A stretch of DNA of 64,000 bases from Romanomermis culicivorax (Eukaryota; Nematoda; Enoplea; Mermithida; Mermithidae): contig CAWUHX010000069.1 in assembly GCA_963922205.1 (NCBI GenBank), positions 248,001 through 312,000 on the forward strand. The letters are read 5' to 3'. Every line of letters begins with the position of its first letter. Position 1 is the first letter of the stretch. The position numbers and the translations under genes were made by a program. This document shows positions 52,790-62,400 of the stretch, piece by piece. A model generated the notes under the pieces. The model had not been told where the DNA came from, ran no database searches, and was given only the letters and a program-made list of their open reading frames with translations.

Positions 52790-53650
52790 AGTGCTGACAT
52801 CAAAGGGGGGGGTATAAACCAACACATGACCTGAGTGCTGACCACAGGTGACTGGGATGTGAGTGCCGTCATCTCAGGGCACAGTTGAGGACATCAGGGG
52901 AAGGGGTCTGCCACCATCAAACCCCTATGGTAACACAAAATGTTGCCATTGCCGATGTCAGAATAGGATTGTAAAACCTCAAGTCTGCTGTGAGAACGTG
53001 AAACATTATCATTGTGGACTTCAGGGGATAGGGCACTGAGGCCAGCAACCCCCTTACGGTAATACGAAATGTCACTATTGCTGATATCAAATGGCATAGC
53101 TGAGTATCAACCACCCCACAGCAATGAAATGAGATGCAGTTGTTGCAAATGTCAGATGTAAGGTTTGTAAGGCCCACACACCTCAGAACAACAACAATTG
53201 GTGTTGCTGTTGCTGATGTCAAAGACGGGGTTTGGTGAACCAACTAGTCCTGATGCAACAATGTGAGCCTCTGCTGTTGCGGACATCAGAGGGGCAGTGC
53301 TGTAAGATCACCAACCCACAACGACAACATGTTATGTTACCATTGCTGACATGAGAGGTAGAGCCTGTGAGGCCACCCCCTTGAGGCTACAGCAAGGGAT
53401 GCAGCTGTTGCAAGTGTCAGGGCAGGATACTGATGATCACCAACCCCTGAACAGCCACATGTGATGTGGCTGCTGCTGATGTCAAAGGTAGGACCCATTG
53501 GGTAGATTACCTCAATGCAACAGCAGCAAATGAGTCAGTTGCGGATGTCAGAGGCAGGGTCTGTGAGACTCATCACCTAGGAACAACAACACGTGATGTT
53601 GTCATTGCTGACTTCAGAGGCTATGACTCATAAAGTCATCACTTCCTTGC
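52790..53650. repeat. ~66-bp minisatellite in element D leader
   Basis: The core gctgatgtcagagg (and variants gcggacatcagagg, gctgacttcagagg, gcaaatgtcagatg) recurs at about 52951, 53015, 53080, 53145, 53212, 53279, 53345, 53410, 53475, 53541 and 53607, a regular 64-67-bp period; less regular units lie at 52793-52886. Each unit also contains a caacaacac/catgtgatgt-like stretch. Units are strongly diverged. Not coding. Confidence 0.85.
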
Positions 53651-54861
53651 AACAACTCACAGAAACAGAAGAAGAAGAGACCTTACAGTAAGCTGATGAC
53701 AAGGAAAGGAGACCTACTGAAGGATACCATACTGTAATGCTTGTGTGACTGGGAACAGAAGAATTTTTTTTTTGAAATGAGAAAGTTTGATTTGGTAAAA
53801 GGAAAAAGAATAAAAAGGTATTTACTTATTTAGAAAGGAAAGAAAGTAGGTTATTAGTTTTTGTTTAATTTGATTCTGAGATAAGAGAATATTTATTTAT
53901 TTGAGTGGAAATTAGGTGGAAAAGTTATTAGAGTTTGTTGTCATACAAGATGCACAGATGACCCGAAAGTGAAAGTAAAATAAATGAAAAGTTTGAGGCC
54001 AAAGAGATAAGCAATGTGATCTGATAAGTACAGTGTTAAAAGTGTCAACAGTACGATTTAATATGTTTTTGACCGGAAAAGTGAGAAACTCCATCAATGC
54101 CCGGTAAAGATAAGAAGAATATTAAAAATATTGACACTGGTACTGGACACAAATAACAGAATCACAGCCAGAATAAAGTGTGGCGGGATGTACTGTATCT
54201 CATGATTGTGAACCATGAAATCTCAGGGGCCCTAGACTTCAGGGGCTGTGATACTCAAGTACCTGCACATGGGTATACTGTAGTCAGAGTACATGCTAAA
54301 GGCAAGCCTACTGTAACTGATCTGGCTCTAAGGCGGTGCAGTATACCATTCAGAACACAAGGAGAGTGAAGAAAAAGGTCCAAAAAAAGGAAGAAGGTGC
54401 ATAAAATGAAGAAACAGAGGACTCAGAGAAGATTTAGCAGAGTACTCTATATTATACTCAACTCTGGGAATTTCAACTCTTGGGGCTCAACTCAAGGGGA
54501 AAAACTCAACACTGGGGAAATTTCTTAAACCTAAGGGCAGTACACACACATAAGGGCGATACAGTATGCACATAAATCAGTATTGATCACTTGTAAGGGT
54601 TAATTCCAGCTTACAGTAATATAACTCAACCTAAGGAATGTTTTCCAGCTTAAGCTGGTGATAAACTCTAACATATGGGCCATTTTCTGACCTAAGGCGT
54701 AGTATACCTGCCTTAAGGGAGGTTTCTGACTTATATGAGGGCTAGAAGTCATCTTAAGGGTTAGTTTTCTGACTTAAAAGGCCATTCACCTGATTTGAGA
54801 GAGGTTTTTTCACTCAAATGGTGATGGTTCGTCCTTAAGGGCAACTAGCCAGGCTTAAGCT

Positions 54862-54880
54862 CGATTTTCCAGCCTCGCCA
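54862..54880 (-). other. Element D primer-binding site
   Basis: On the minus strand TGGCGAGGCTGGAAAATCG follows the 5' LTR directly. The first 12 bases equal element A's site, pointing to the same tRNA primer. Confidence 0.75.
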
Positions 54881-56245
54881 TGTCACATTAGACAGAATTG
54901 GAGCCATGTCACATTAAGTAAAATCTGGACAATCACATTGATGGGAAAAACCCATGCCATATTGATAGAAAAATATAGCCATGTCAATGTGAGTGACATG
55001 CTGTGACCCTGTTGGGTGGCTCATTTATTTTCCTCTTCAGGAACCTGACCCTGCTAGTACCAGCTATAGGAGGGCCTATAGGGTACTCTGGTGTTGTCCT
55101 GGCATTCTGCTGTAGAGTAATGGACAATGCTGCCAGGTCAGGGGTTGCAGTCTGTGGTCCCATTCAGTATGAAAGATGGATAAGGTCACTCAAGGAATGA
55201 CCTGATGTAGGGGACCCAATTGTAAACCAAAATCCCCTTCTTAGCCCTGACTGAAAGGGAACAAGGGACCTTCTAACTGAGCAGAGACTCAAGGAACAAC
55301 CGACATAGGAAAGGGTTCCCCAAAATACACCCTCAACAACAATAATCTCCTGAGAAGATTTACGTAGTCCTGTTTCTAAGATATGATTCAACGCAAGGGC
55401 AATGGGTCCCTGTGGATGTGGATATTGGTTGGCACCCAGGGTAAAGGGTCCACTCGGTTCGGCGATAGGTAACTCAGGAGGTCGGGGCGAGGCTCTAGTA
55501 TCAGACATGCAGGTGACGGGGGTAAACCAGGTGCTAAGGGTGATGGGTGTTCTCTCTATATAGGGACCAGGTGGTGGACACAGTGGATGCAATGAATATG
55601 CCAATTCAGCGATGAATGCTAGTCGAAGGCAAATATTCAAATTTTGTTATTTAAAATAAGATGACAGGGGGCGTGGACTAAGTATAAAGTCGGATGTGAG
55701 CTGAAACCCAGAGAATGAGTCCAAAAATGAGTACAAAACTAAGGAAAAAGGCCCTTTCAAAAACGTGGCAGGCCTACAGTATGGCCTGGGCGGAGCTTAC
55801 GACGTCCAAGCTAACTTCTGCAGTGGAAAGATGCCTATGGTCACATAGACATTTTCCAGTTCAAATACATTTAGCATTGGGGACGAGTTACATCCACATA
55901 CTAAACATATGAACATCTTTTGATGAGAACTCTCACACTAGTTGTTTTGTGTTGCAAAATGTCACTAGTTTTTACTGATAAGAGGTGCACGTGAAGCTCC
56001 AATTACATCCATGAGCTCGTAGAGCTTATCTGGTGGAAATTCTGATTAAAGGGTCACACTGTAGCCTATGTGCATAATGGAAAACAATAAAAATACAACA
56101 AAAATGACACACAAGAATGCATGTAAAACATAATGAATGAAACGAAATAAAAGTAAGTAACTGTCAAATAAAAATGGCGAAAAACATAATGTATCAACAT
56201 GACGGAAATCACCTGATGTTGAGCAAAATTGATTGGGGTGTGACA
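54881..56245 (-). repeat. Element D 5' LTR
   Basis: 1365 bp, TGTCACATTAG...GTGTGACA in plus orientation, pairing with 18508-19871. The two differ by frequent substitutions and small indels, indicating great age. Confidence 0.88.
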
Positions 56246-56329
56246 AAGTCATAAATTTTTCAGGAATTCTCTTAATTTTTTTGTATTATGGCCATTGTGC
56301 AAGCCTTGAATGGAATTGGCCCAAACATG

Positions 56330-57275
56330 ATAGAAATAGTTGCCCTATGTCCGCGATGAAATATTGGCTAACAGGTTTGCTGTGAGAAATGGCCTCCTTC
56401 CCAATGTGCCTGGCATTGGACAATTTGCTAATTGTCCACCATGCACTTTGACACAAAATTGTAAGTGCGCAAAAAGAGGGAAGGAGAGACAACAAAGGGA
56501 AAACAAAAACAATAAAAAAACAAAGAGAAATAAAAAAAGAAAATAGCAAAAGAAACGCTTCACAGCACTATTTATGACACATCTTCTACTCTCTTCACAT
56601 ATCACAAAACTTTTGAGGCACCATTATTGGCCAAGGAGATCATACAATCATAGATTGGTTTTACTATATTCCTGAAATGTTGGCCAATAAATTAAACAAT
56701 GTGCCATTAATGGGTGGCCCCAACAAGATTGTTGAATTTGACAAATGTTACTTCAGAGGATGGAGAAAGCCAGCAACTAATCATGCAGGTTGCATGCTTC
56801 TAGCAAATCAAGTGGGACCAGCCAGATGTAATTATGGAGTTGTAGTTGATGGTCCTTGGATATATGGCTTGGTTCAAAAGCAGCAAGGCAATTAATTGGA
56901 CTGCTGTTTCTTCCAAGTTTTGCATTGTGATGGAAATATGTTAATTCCCATTATACAAAGAAATATTGCACATGGTAAAATAGATTGTTCCATTCGTGAA
57001 AATCTGACGTAGAAGTATGATAGAGGTTTGGATAGGTATAAAAATCAAGATGCATAAATGACCTCACCAATTATGGTACAAACTAACCACTCAAAATATG
57101 GTTGAGCTAGTGGGACACAACTTCATTCAGGAACAATGATCAGGAGTGATGAATTGGCGGCATATAATGGACTGGGCGCATTGAACTATATGCAGGAAAT
57201 GGTCAAATCATTCGTTTTTTTGTTGACCCTGTAACTCACATTTGTACTCAATAAATTGAAACTTCCTCAGGTGCT
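56330..57275 (+). pseudogene. Merlin/IS1595-type (ISXO2-like) DDE transposase remnant
   Basis: Conserved pieces in order: MGGPNKIVEFDKCYFRGWRK (56707-56766; the usual GGxxxxVExDE with the second acid replaced), CNYGVVVDGPWIYGLV-like strand, MLIPIIQRNIAHG (about 56940), IRSDELAAYNGL (about 57140, with the catalytic Asp) and after a frameshift FVDPVTHICTQ...IETSSG (about 57215-57270), the typical H-x-x-x-FVDPxTGxHTQxIE block. At least four stops or shifts break it. The zinc-ribbon start is only vaguely visible. This is the IS1016/IS1595-derived Merlin superfamily of animals. Terminal repeats were not found. Confidence 0.7.
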
Positions 57276-57494
57276 GCCAAAAACGATAACAATGCGGAAA
57301 ATGTCTGGAAAAAGTTGGGACCTTGTGTCTGGTCACTTGACCGAATTTTGGTGGCAGGGCTTAAGCACCAAAAATGCATTCTATGTGAACTCAAAAGAAA
57401 TGCACCAAAATTATTCAATCTAGTCTGAAATATCATGTTGTGTGACATCAAAAATAAACTTTATGATTTTCATGTGTTTCCGCAAAAATAACAT
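57276..57494. other. Spacer after Merlin remnant
   Basis: AT-rich continuation of the decayed transposon, no distinct feature. Confidence 0.4.
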
Positions 57495-57862
57495 AATTGT
57501 GTGGCACCACACCCCCTGACTCCCGCAGGGCATATGGTCTTGCTTCACAAGCTGTCACAGTCAACACTGATTTAATTATTCAAGATTTTAACCAAATTGT
57601 AGAAAAGATTCCAAGAAACAGCCCAATTTGCAAGAAATTGTGCGGCACCTCACCCCTTGACCTCCTGGGGGGCATGCTGCCCGGCCCCTCACAATGTGTC
57701 GCAGTTGATGCTCATTTTACTAGTCAATATTGTAATCAGATTGTTGAAAAGATTCTGAGAAACAACCCGATTCACAAGAAATTGTGCAGCACCCTACCCC
57801 TTGACCTCCTGCTGTCGTGCGGTCATGCCGAAGCCTCCCAAGGTGGTGTCCCTGCTGTTTGA
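57495..57862 (+). repeat. Frame-preserving tandem repeat (141 and 144 bp units)
   Basis: Units start aattgtgtggcacc (57495), aattgtgcggcacc (57636) and aattgtgcagcacc (57780). Each includes caccccttgacctcc and caagatttt.../aatattgtaatcagattgt. Spacings are multiples of three, and a plus-strand frame stays open throughout (57497-57862) with NQIVEKI.RN.PI.KKLC repeated twice. No known protein. It could be part of a repeat-containing gene or chance. Confidence 0.7.
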
Positions 57863-58246
57863 CATGTTCTTAGTTTTTTGTGGCTATTTTGGAATTCGAT
57901 GAGCAAGTTGATCTTTTTGCTACAGTAATTGATAATTTGACAAATATACTGTATATACACTTATTATTATAAGTTATAAGTAGTCTGCGCCAGCTGCAGG
58001 CATTGATAAATTTGCTTAAATTATAAGGTAGTGTGCACCAGCTGCAGGCATTGATAAATTTGCTTAAATTTAGCGGAAAAACCATGGAAAATTAGTTTTT
58101 TTGTATTTCGTTCGAACCGTGCATGTCAGTTGTAGGCGTTTAAAACCAAATTTTTAGAATTTTGGAGAGAAAATGAACAGATTAATATGACTATACTAGA
58201 GTAATATTTTTGGCGCATAGCCCCAAAATTTTTTTCTGAATTGTAT
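57863..58246. repeat. Host repeat into which element C inserted
   Basis: A ~48-bp tandem pair (cagctgcaggcattgataaa at about 57990 and 58038) is followed by sequence matching 12320-12515 (ttgcttaaattta, gcggaaaaacca, aatatgactatactagag). The similarity stops at 58246, which fixes the start of element C. Confidence 0.7.
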
Positions 58247-58725
58247 TGTTGAGGTGGTCTCAGGTGCACGTGTTCAGCTTCCGGCGTCGGTGTGCAGGCG
58301 GTTGGACGCGGTGAAAAGTGGCCGAAAAGAAAGATATATTTGCATAGATGTATGCTGCCACTGTTTCGCGGTTTTTCTGTTTGTTAGTCAGTGTTAGATT
58401 TATTTGTTTTTATGGAGCGACGCCGCCATCGCCTACTTTTTATATTTTTGTTTATTATTATTTTGTTGGCGTCGCCACCCGTCACCCAATACAACTTGAA
58501 CCTGTAAGTTGTTTTGTTTTGTGAGCGTAGAGGTTGGAGTTTATAAGAGTAGGATTGGAGACTTGGGTAGGATCTCCTGAGGTACGTGCCAAGGTGTTCT
58601 GCCTGAGGTTTGGTGAAAGTTCTGGCGAGTATCTGGTGAAACGTCTGGGAGAGTTTTGTGTTTATTGTTGTTGTTAGCCTGTGGTCAGAACTGTTGCATC
58701 TTCTTGACCCCACAGTAGCCTAACA
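58247..58725 (+). repeat. Element C 5' LTR (inferred ends)
   Basis: Starts TGTTGAGGTGGTC, where similarity to the host repeat ends, and finishes CCTAACA before AGTGGTGG. Length 479 bp. The partner LTR is not in view, so the borders are inferred. Confidence 0.7.
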
Positions 58726-58833
58726 AGTGGTGGACTCTTAACGCCTCTCACGACGGATAACCGGAGAACCACCAGAAAAATAACTAAACCTCCTGGGTTT
58801 TATTTGCAGGCACATACCCGAAAAGTTAAAAGG

Positions 58834-59402
58834 ATGAGTATTCCGGTAGGAAAAACTTTGAGAACTCCTCCTAGGTCACATGAACCTAGTGTTTCGAATC
58901 TCGACTCTGCTGAAGAACACGCAGCGGTAGAACAGGTTCAAGCACAGGCGCCTGAGACTGAAGGAAGGAGAGAGAGTAGAAATGCCGAAGTGGCAAGAAT
59001 GGAAGAGGAGTTGAAGAGAAGTAGTTTTGAGATGGCTAGGCTAGCCGAGATTGAAACTACGGTAAGTGGTAGTGTCAGAGGTCAGCAGACCTTTGAGAGA
59101 GAGAGACCGACGTCGCCCCCGAAGTTGGTCCATCCAATGGCCGAGACGCTGGAGGAGATTAGATGGAAGTCGAAACCGGCGTGGAGGTCAAACATGGTGG
59201 ACATGAATTACGACGAGTATTAGGAGGACGCGCCGGCCGATTTATACGAGGACAAATATTCGAGGCGATACGACCCCCAAATGGCGAATTTTATTCGGCG
59301 AGAGGAGCAAAGGGATGGAGTTGATCCCAAGGATTTACGATTTAATGTGCTGGAGAAAAAGGTCGAATTATTGATCAAAGTTATCAAGTCAAGGAAAGGG
59401 AA
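58834..59402 (+). pseudogene. Element C gag N-terminal part, with stop and frameshift
   Basis: ATG 58834 (MSIPVGKTLRTPPRSHEP), acidic and basic stretches, in-frame TAG at 59221, after which the same frame continues through [20 protein letters not shown] to about 59370. A one-base shift near 59370-59380 (gaattattgat) moves to the frame of 59403. Without these two lesions the gag-pol frame would be continuous. Confidence 0.75.
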
Positions 59403-62400
59403 ATGGAAGAAGATCAACGGAAGAAGATAGGTGAGTCTTCTTACCTTGAGAGTAGAGTTGAGAGAGTAAGTGAACCTAAGAGAGAGGTTCATTCAGAAGT
59501 TTATGTCAGGTCTCAAGAGGATAGAGACAAATATTTGGGTAGAGATAGAGGTTGGACTGAGGAGCCGCAGAGTTCGAGGAATGCTGAACAAGCACAATTG
59601 AATGCCTACGGTTACTCAGAGAATAGGAGGTCTAGGGAAAGGAAGGTGACTATTTGCGACGAATCGTCCCAGGGAGAGGATAGGTTTTCTCGTCCTACTC
59701 CTTGGAGAGATACCGCAAATAGAGCTGACCTTAGCCCTGAGAGGAGGAGAAAGAAGAGGTCGAAGAGTCGAAAGAGATCTCACAGGTCAAGAGTGAGGAG
59801 TAGACATTACTCAGATAGTGATAATAGTAGTTCATCTACGTCGAACTCTAGCTCAAGTGTAGAAGTTGATGTGAGAGATGTGGTAAAGGCCTTGAAACAT
59901 AGACCTTTGCATGATAGTATAAAGCCGACGGAGGCTTTGAAATTTTTCACTGATCTGGAAAGTGAGTTTCTGGAGAATACTGCTGATAAAGTGAAGAAGG
60001 AGTGTTTGAGAAGATTGTCTCAGAACACAGCAAGGAGGATAGCGAGAACATCCTCAAGTTATACAGAAGCGCGGAGAAATATTTTAAAGTATCTCGCGCC
60101 GACTTATGATTTGACGATGCTCAAAAGAGAGTTGTTTAATATGAAACAGGAAGAAGGCGAGTCAGCCTTAGAGTTTTTAAAAAGGTTGAGTAATCATGTG
60201 GATCTGGTCTATGCAGATCAGAGTGATCAAGTAAGGCAGGAGAATATTATTAATGCCTTTATTTATAAGAGTAGTCCGTTGTATCAGACGGAGTTGCAGG
60301 ATGTATTGCCATCGATGAAAACATGGCAAGACCTTGCATACGCCATAACTCAGATTGATAAGAAATATAAAAATGTGTTTACTGCTTTTGGAGCCATGGA
60401 TAAACCAATTGTGGTGAATCAAGTTGTAGCAACGGAGGAGATGTGCCCGGAAATTGCTTTTGTAGGGAATGCTCCGTATGGAAGTACTAAAAAGTATAAC
60501 CAGACGAAGTCAAGACCACAAAAGCAGTTGCAAAAGGCAGTGGAAGAGGAGAGAAGTGAGGAGAATGCTGAAGAGATGCAACCTGGTCTGTCGCCTCGTG
60601 ATGTCAAAAAGTCTAACGAGGAGCAGGCCAAACAGTCTTTTTTAGCTATTCTCTCAAAGGAATGGCTACAATTGGTTCAGAAAGTGGATAAATTACAGGT
60701 TACTCAGAATGAAGCTTTAAAAGAGTTGACTACTGTGAAGACTGCGTCTGCTGAAAAGCAGAAGCAGTTGAAGCAGCAGAGACCCTACTGCATATATCAT
60801 AAGAATAATACTCATGCTACAGAGGAGTGTAAAACATTAGCATACCGGCGTCAGCAACAGCAACGCCGTGGATTTAACCGTGGTATGTCTAATCAGTATT
60901 ATGGTGGTGATAGGAATGCTTCATTTAGAGGAAGTTTTAGAGGTAGAGGTGGACCTCAGTTTGGATTTAGAGGAAGAGGAAGAGGTGCCTATTATGTAGG
61001 ATTCCCCGAAGAAGATCAAATGTACGGGTATGACCCAGAGTTTGAGAGATACAGGGAATTCTGCAGACTTAGGGAGCAAGGCATCCAGTTGCAGAGGCAG
61101 CCTCAGTTGATGCTACCTGCATCAACTAGTCAACTGGCTATTCAGGCTAGTACCGTCCAGGATCAGTCTGGATCATTTGTTTCGAACCAGTCGCAACCTA
61201 GTTCGCATAACGTAATGGTGACAAGCCGTACAGATGTGGATGATGAAAGTGATCAGAGTAGAAACAAATCTTCTAGTTTGGTTCTCGGAAGTATTATTCA
61301 CCTGGATAAGGTGACACCTCTAGAGAAAGTGAAAGAAAGAGATTTGGCTCATGTGAAGTATGGAAGGAAAGCAACAGACATAGAGAGAAGGTTGTTGGAA
61401 AATTATCCAAAAACGGTTCCATTCTACATAAATGTAGTTATTAAAGAAACGGCTACCAGAGCTTTGATCGATACAGGAGCTCAGTGTACGGTCATGTCTT
61501 CTAAGCTCCTGAAAAGGGCATTAGACATTGATTATACAGTGTACCCTCGTATCCTTAAAGTGACTGTGGCTGATGGAAAAATTGTGCATGCCTACGGGTA
61601 TGTACTAGTTTGTATGAAGACTGAATTTGGAAGTTTTCCAGTCAATGCTATAGTGTTGCCAGATGCAGGTGAGGACCTGATCTTGGGCACAGATTTTTTA
61701 GCACACCCAGATTTAGGTGTGGTGATTGATTTTAAAAGGAATGCCATGACGATACAAGGCATTGAGAAGAAGATTGATGTAGTTCAAGTTCCTTCTGTAA
61801 CTACTGTGCAAACGGTAATGGAAGAAGTAACTAAAGTCAGTGTGGCGTCGACTGATTGCATAAATCAAATTGTCTATCCAAAAGTTTGTCTGCTAAAGAC
61901 AACTGTTGCAATTGTTGCATGTAGTAAAACCTACATTCCATATGGAACAGATGTTTTGATGAAGGCAAAACTTTGGGATCAACATGGAGATGCCACGTTG
62001 AACGGAATTATTGTCGAATCAAAGGATTCTGAAAGGAAGTTCAGAATGGAGAAAGCGGTTGTAGACGGATCACAAGAGGAGTTTGTAGTACTAATCTCCA
62101 ATACCACAGGTTCTGGTTGTCAGTTTGAGAGAGATCAAATCATTGGCTATACAGAATCTATGCTTATTGAAGATGATGATACGTACAAGAAGGTGAAAGA
62201 AATGAAGAAGACAAAGGAGGAAAAGGAATATCAGACCTGTATGGTAAAGGAAGGAATGCCTGCATTATCAAAAGCTGATTCTGTAGAGTTCTATACTTCA
62301 CTGTGCAGGATGATATCGAAGGCGAAAATATCGGAAGAGAAGAAAACGGAAGCTATAGAGTCTTTGTTGAAGTACAGAGATGTCTTTAGCTTGCCTGGTG

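Larger units (their letters stand above)
51023..54861 (-). other. Element D leader (3.8 kb, noncoding)
   Basis: Between the primer-binding site and gag. It holds a 69-bp duplication (51216-51353), a short ctgcactactacctaac duplication near 51670-51710 and a 66-bp minisatellite (52790-53650). The remainder has no supportable coding frame on either strand. A leader this long is unusual for Gypsy elements and may carry packaging or translation signals, or unrelated acquired sequence. Confidence 0.5.
18508..56245 (-). mobile_element. Element D: old minus-strand Ty3/Gypsy-like element hosting A and B
   Basis: Two related 1.36-kb LTRs (18508-19871 and 54881-56245), both TGTCA...TGACA, enclose minus-strand gag, an envelope-like region, protease, RT, RNase H and integrase. 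Removing nested A (25025-32547) and B (33543-48118) with one copy of each duplication leaves about 15.6 kb. A primer-binding site abuts the 5' (right) LTR. Likely target duplication aggt/aagt. LTRs differ at roughly one base in ten by eye and every frame is broken, so it is the oldest layer of the nest. The ~3.9-kb leader and the placement of the envelope-like region before pol are unusual. Confidence 0.85.

Noticed and set aside
52917-53243. 108-codon minus-strand frame with internal repeats
   Set aside because: It is a reading of the 66-bp minisatellite, whose spacing (64-67 bp) does not preserve frame throughout.
51216-53650. CRISPR-like array
   Set aside because: Repeats are contiguous and diverged with no unique spacers, in a eukaryotic retrotransposon.
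18508-56245. Foreign (for example fungal) contaminant contig joined to host DNA
   Set aside because: Element boundaries carry target duplications and LTR pairs, and host repeats occur on both far sides (12.3 kb and 58.0 kb), so a nested insertion explains the compositional change.
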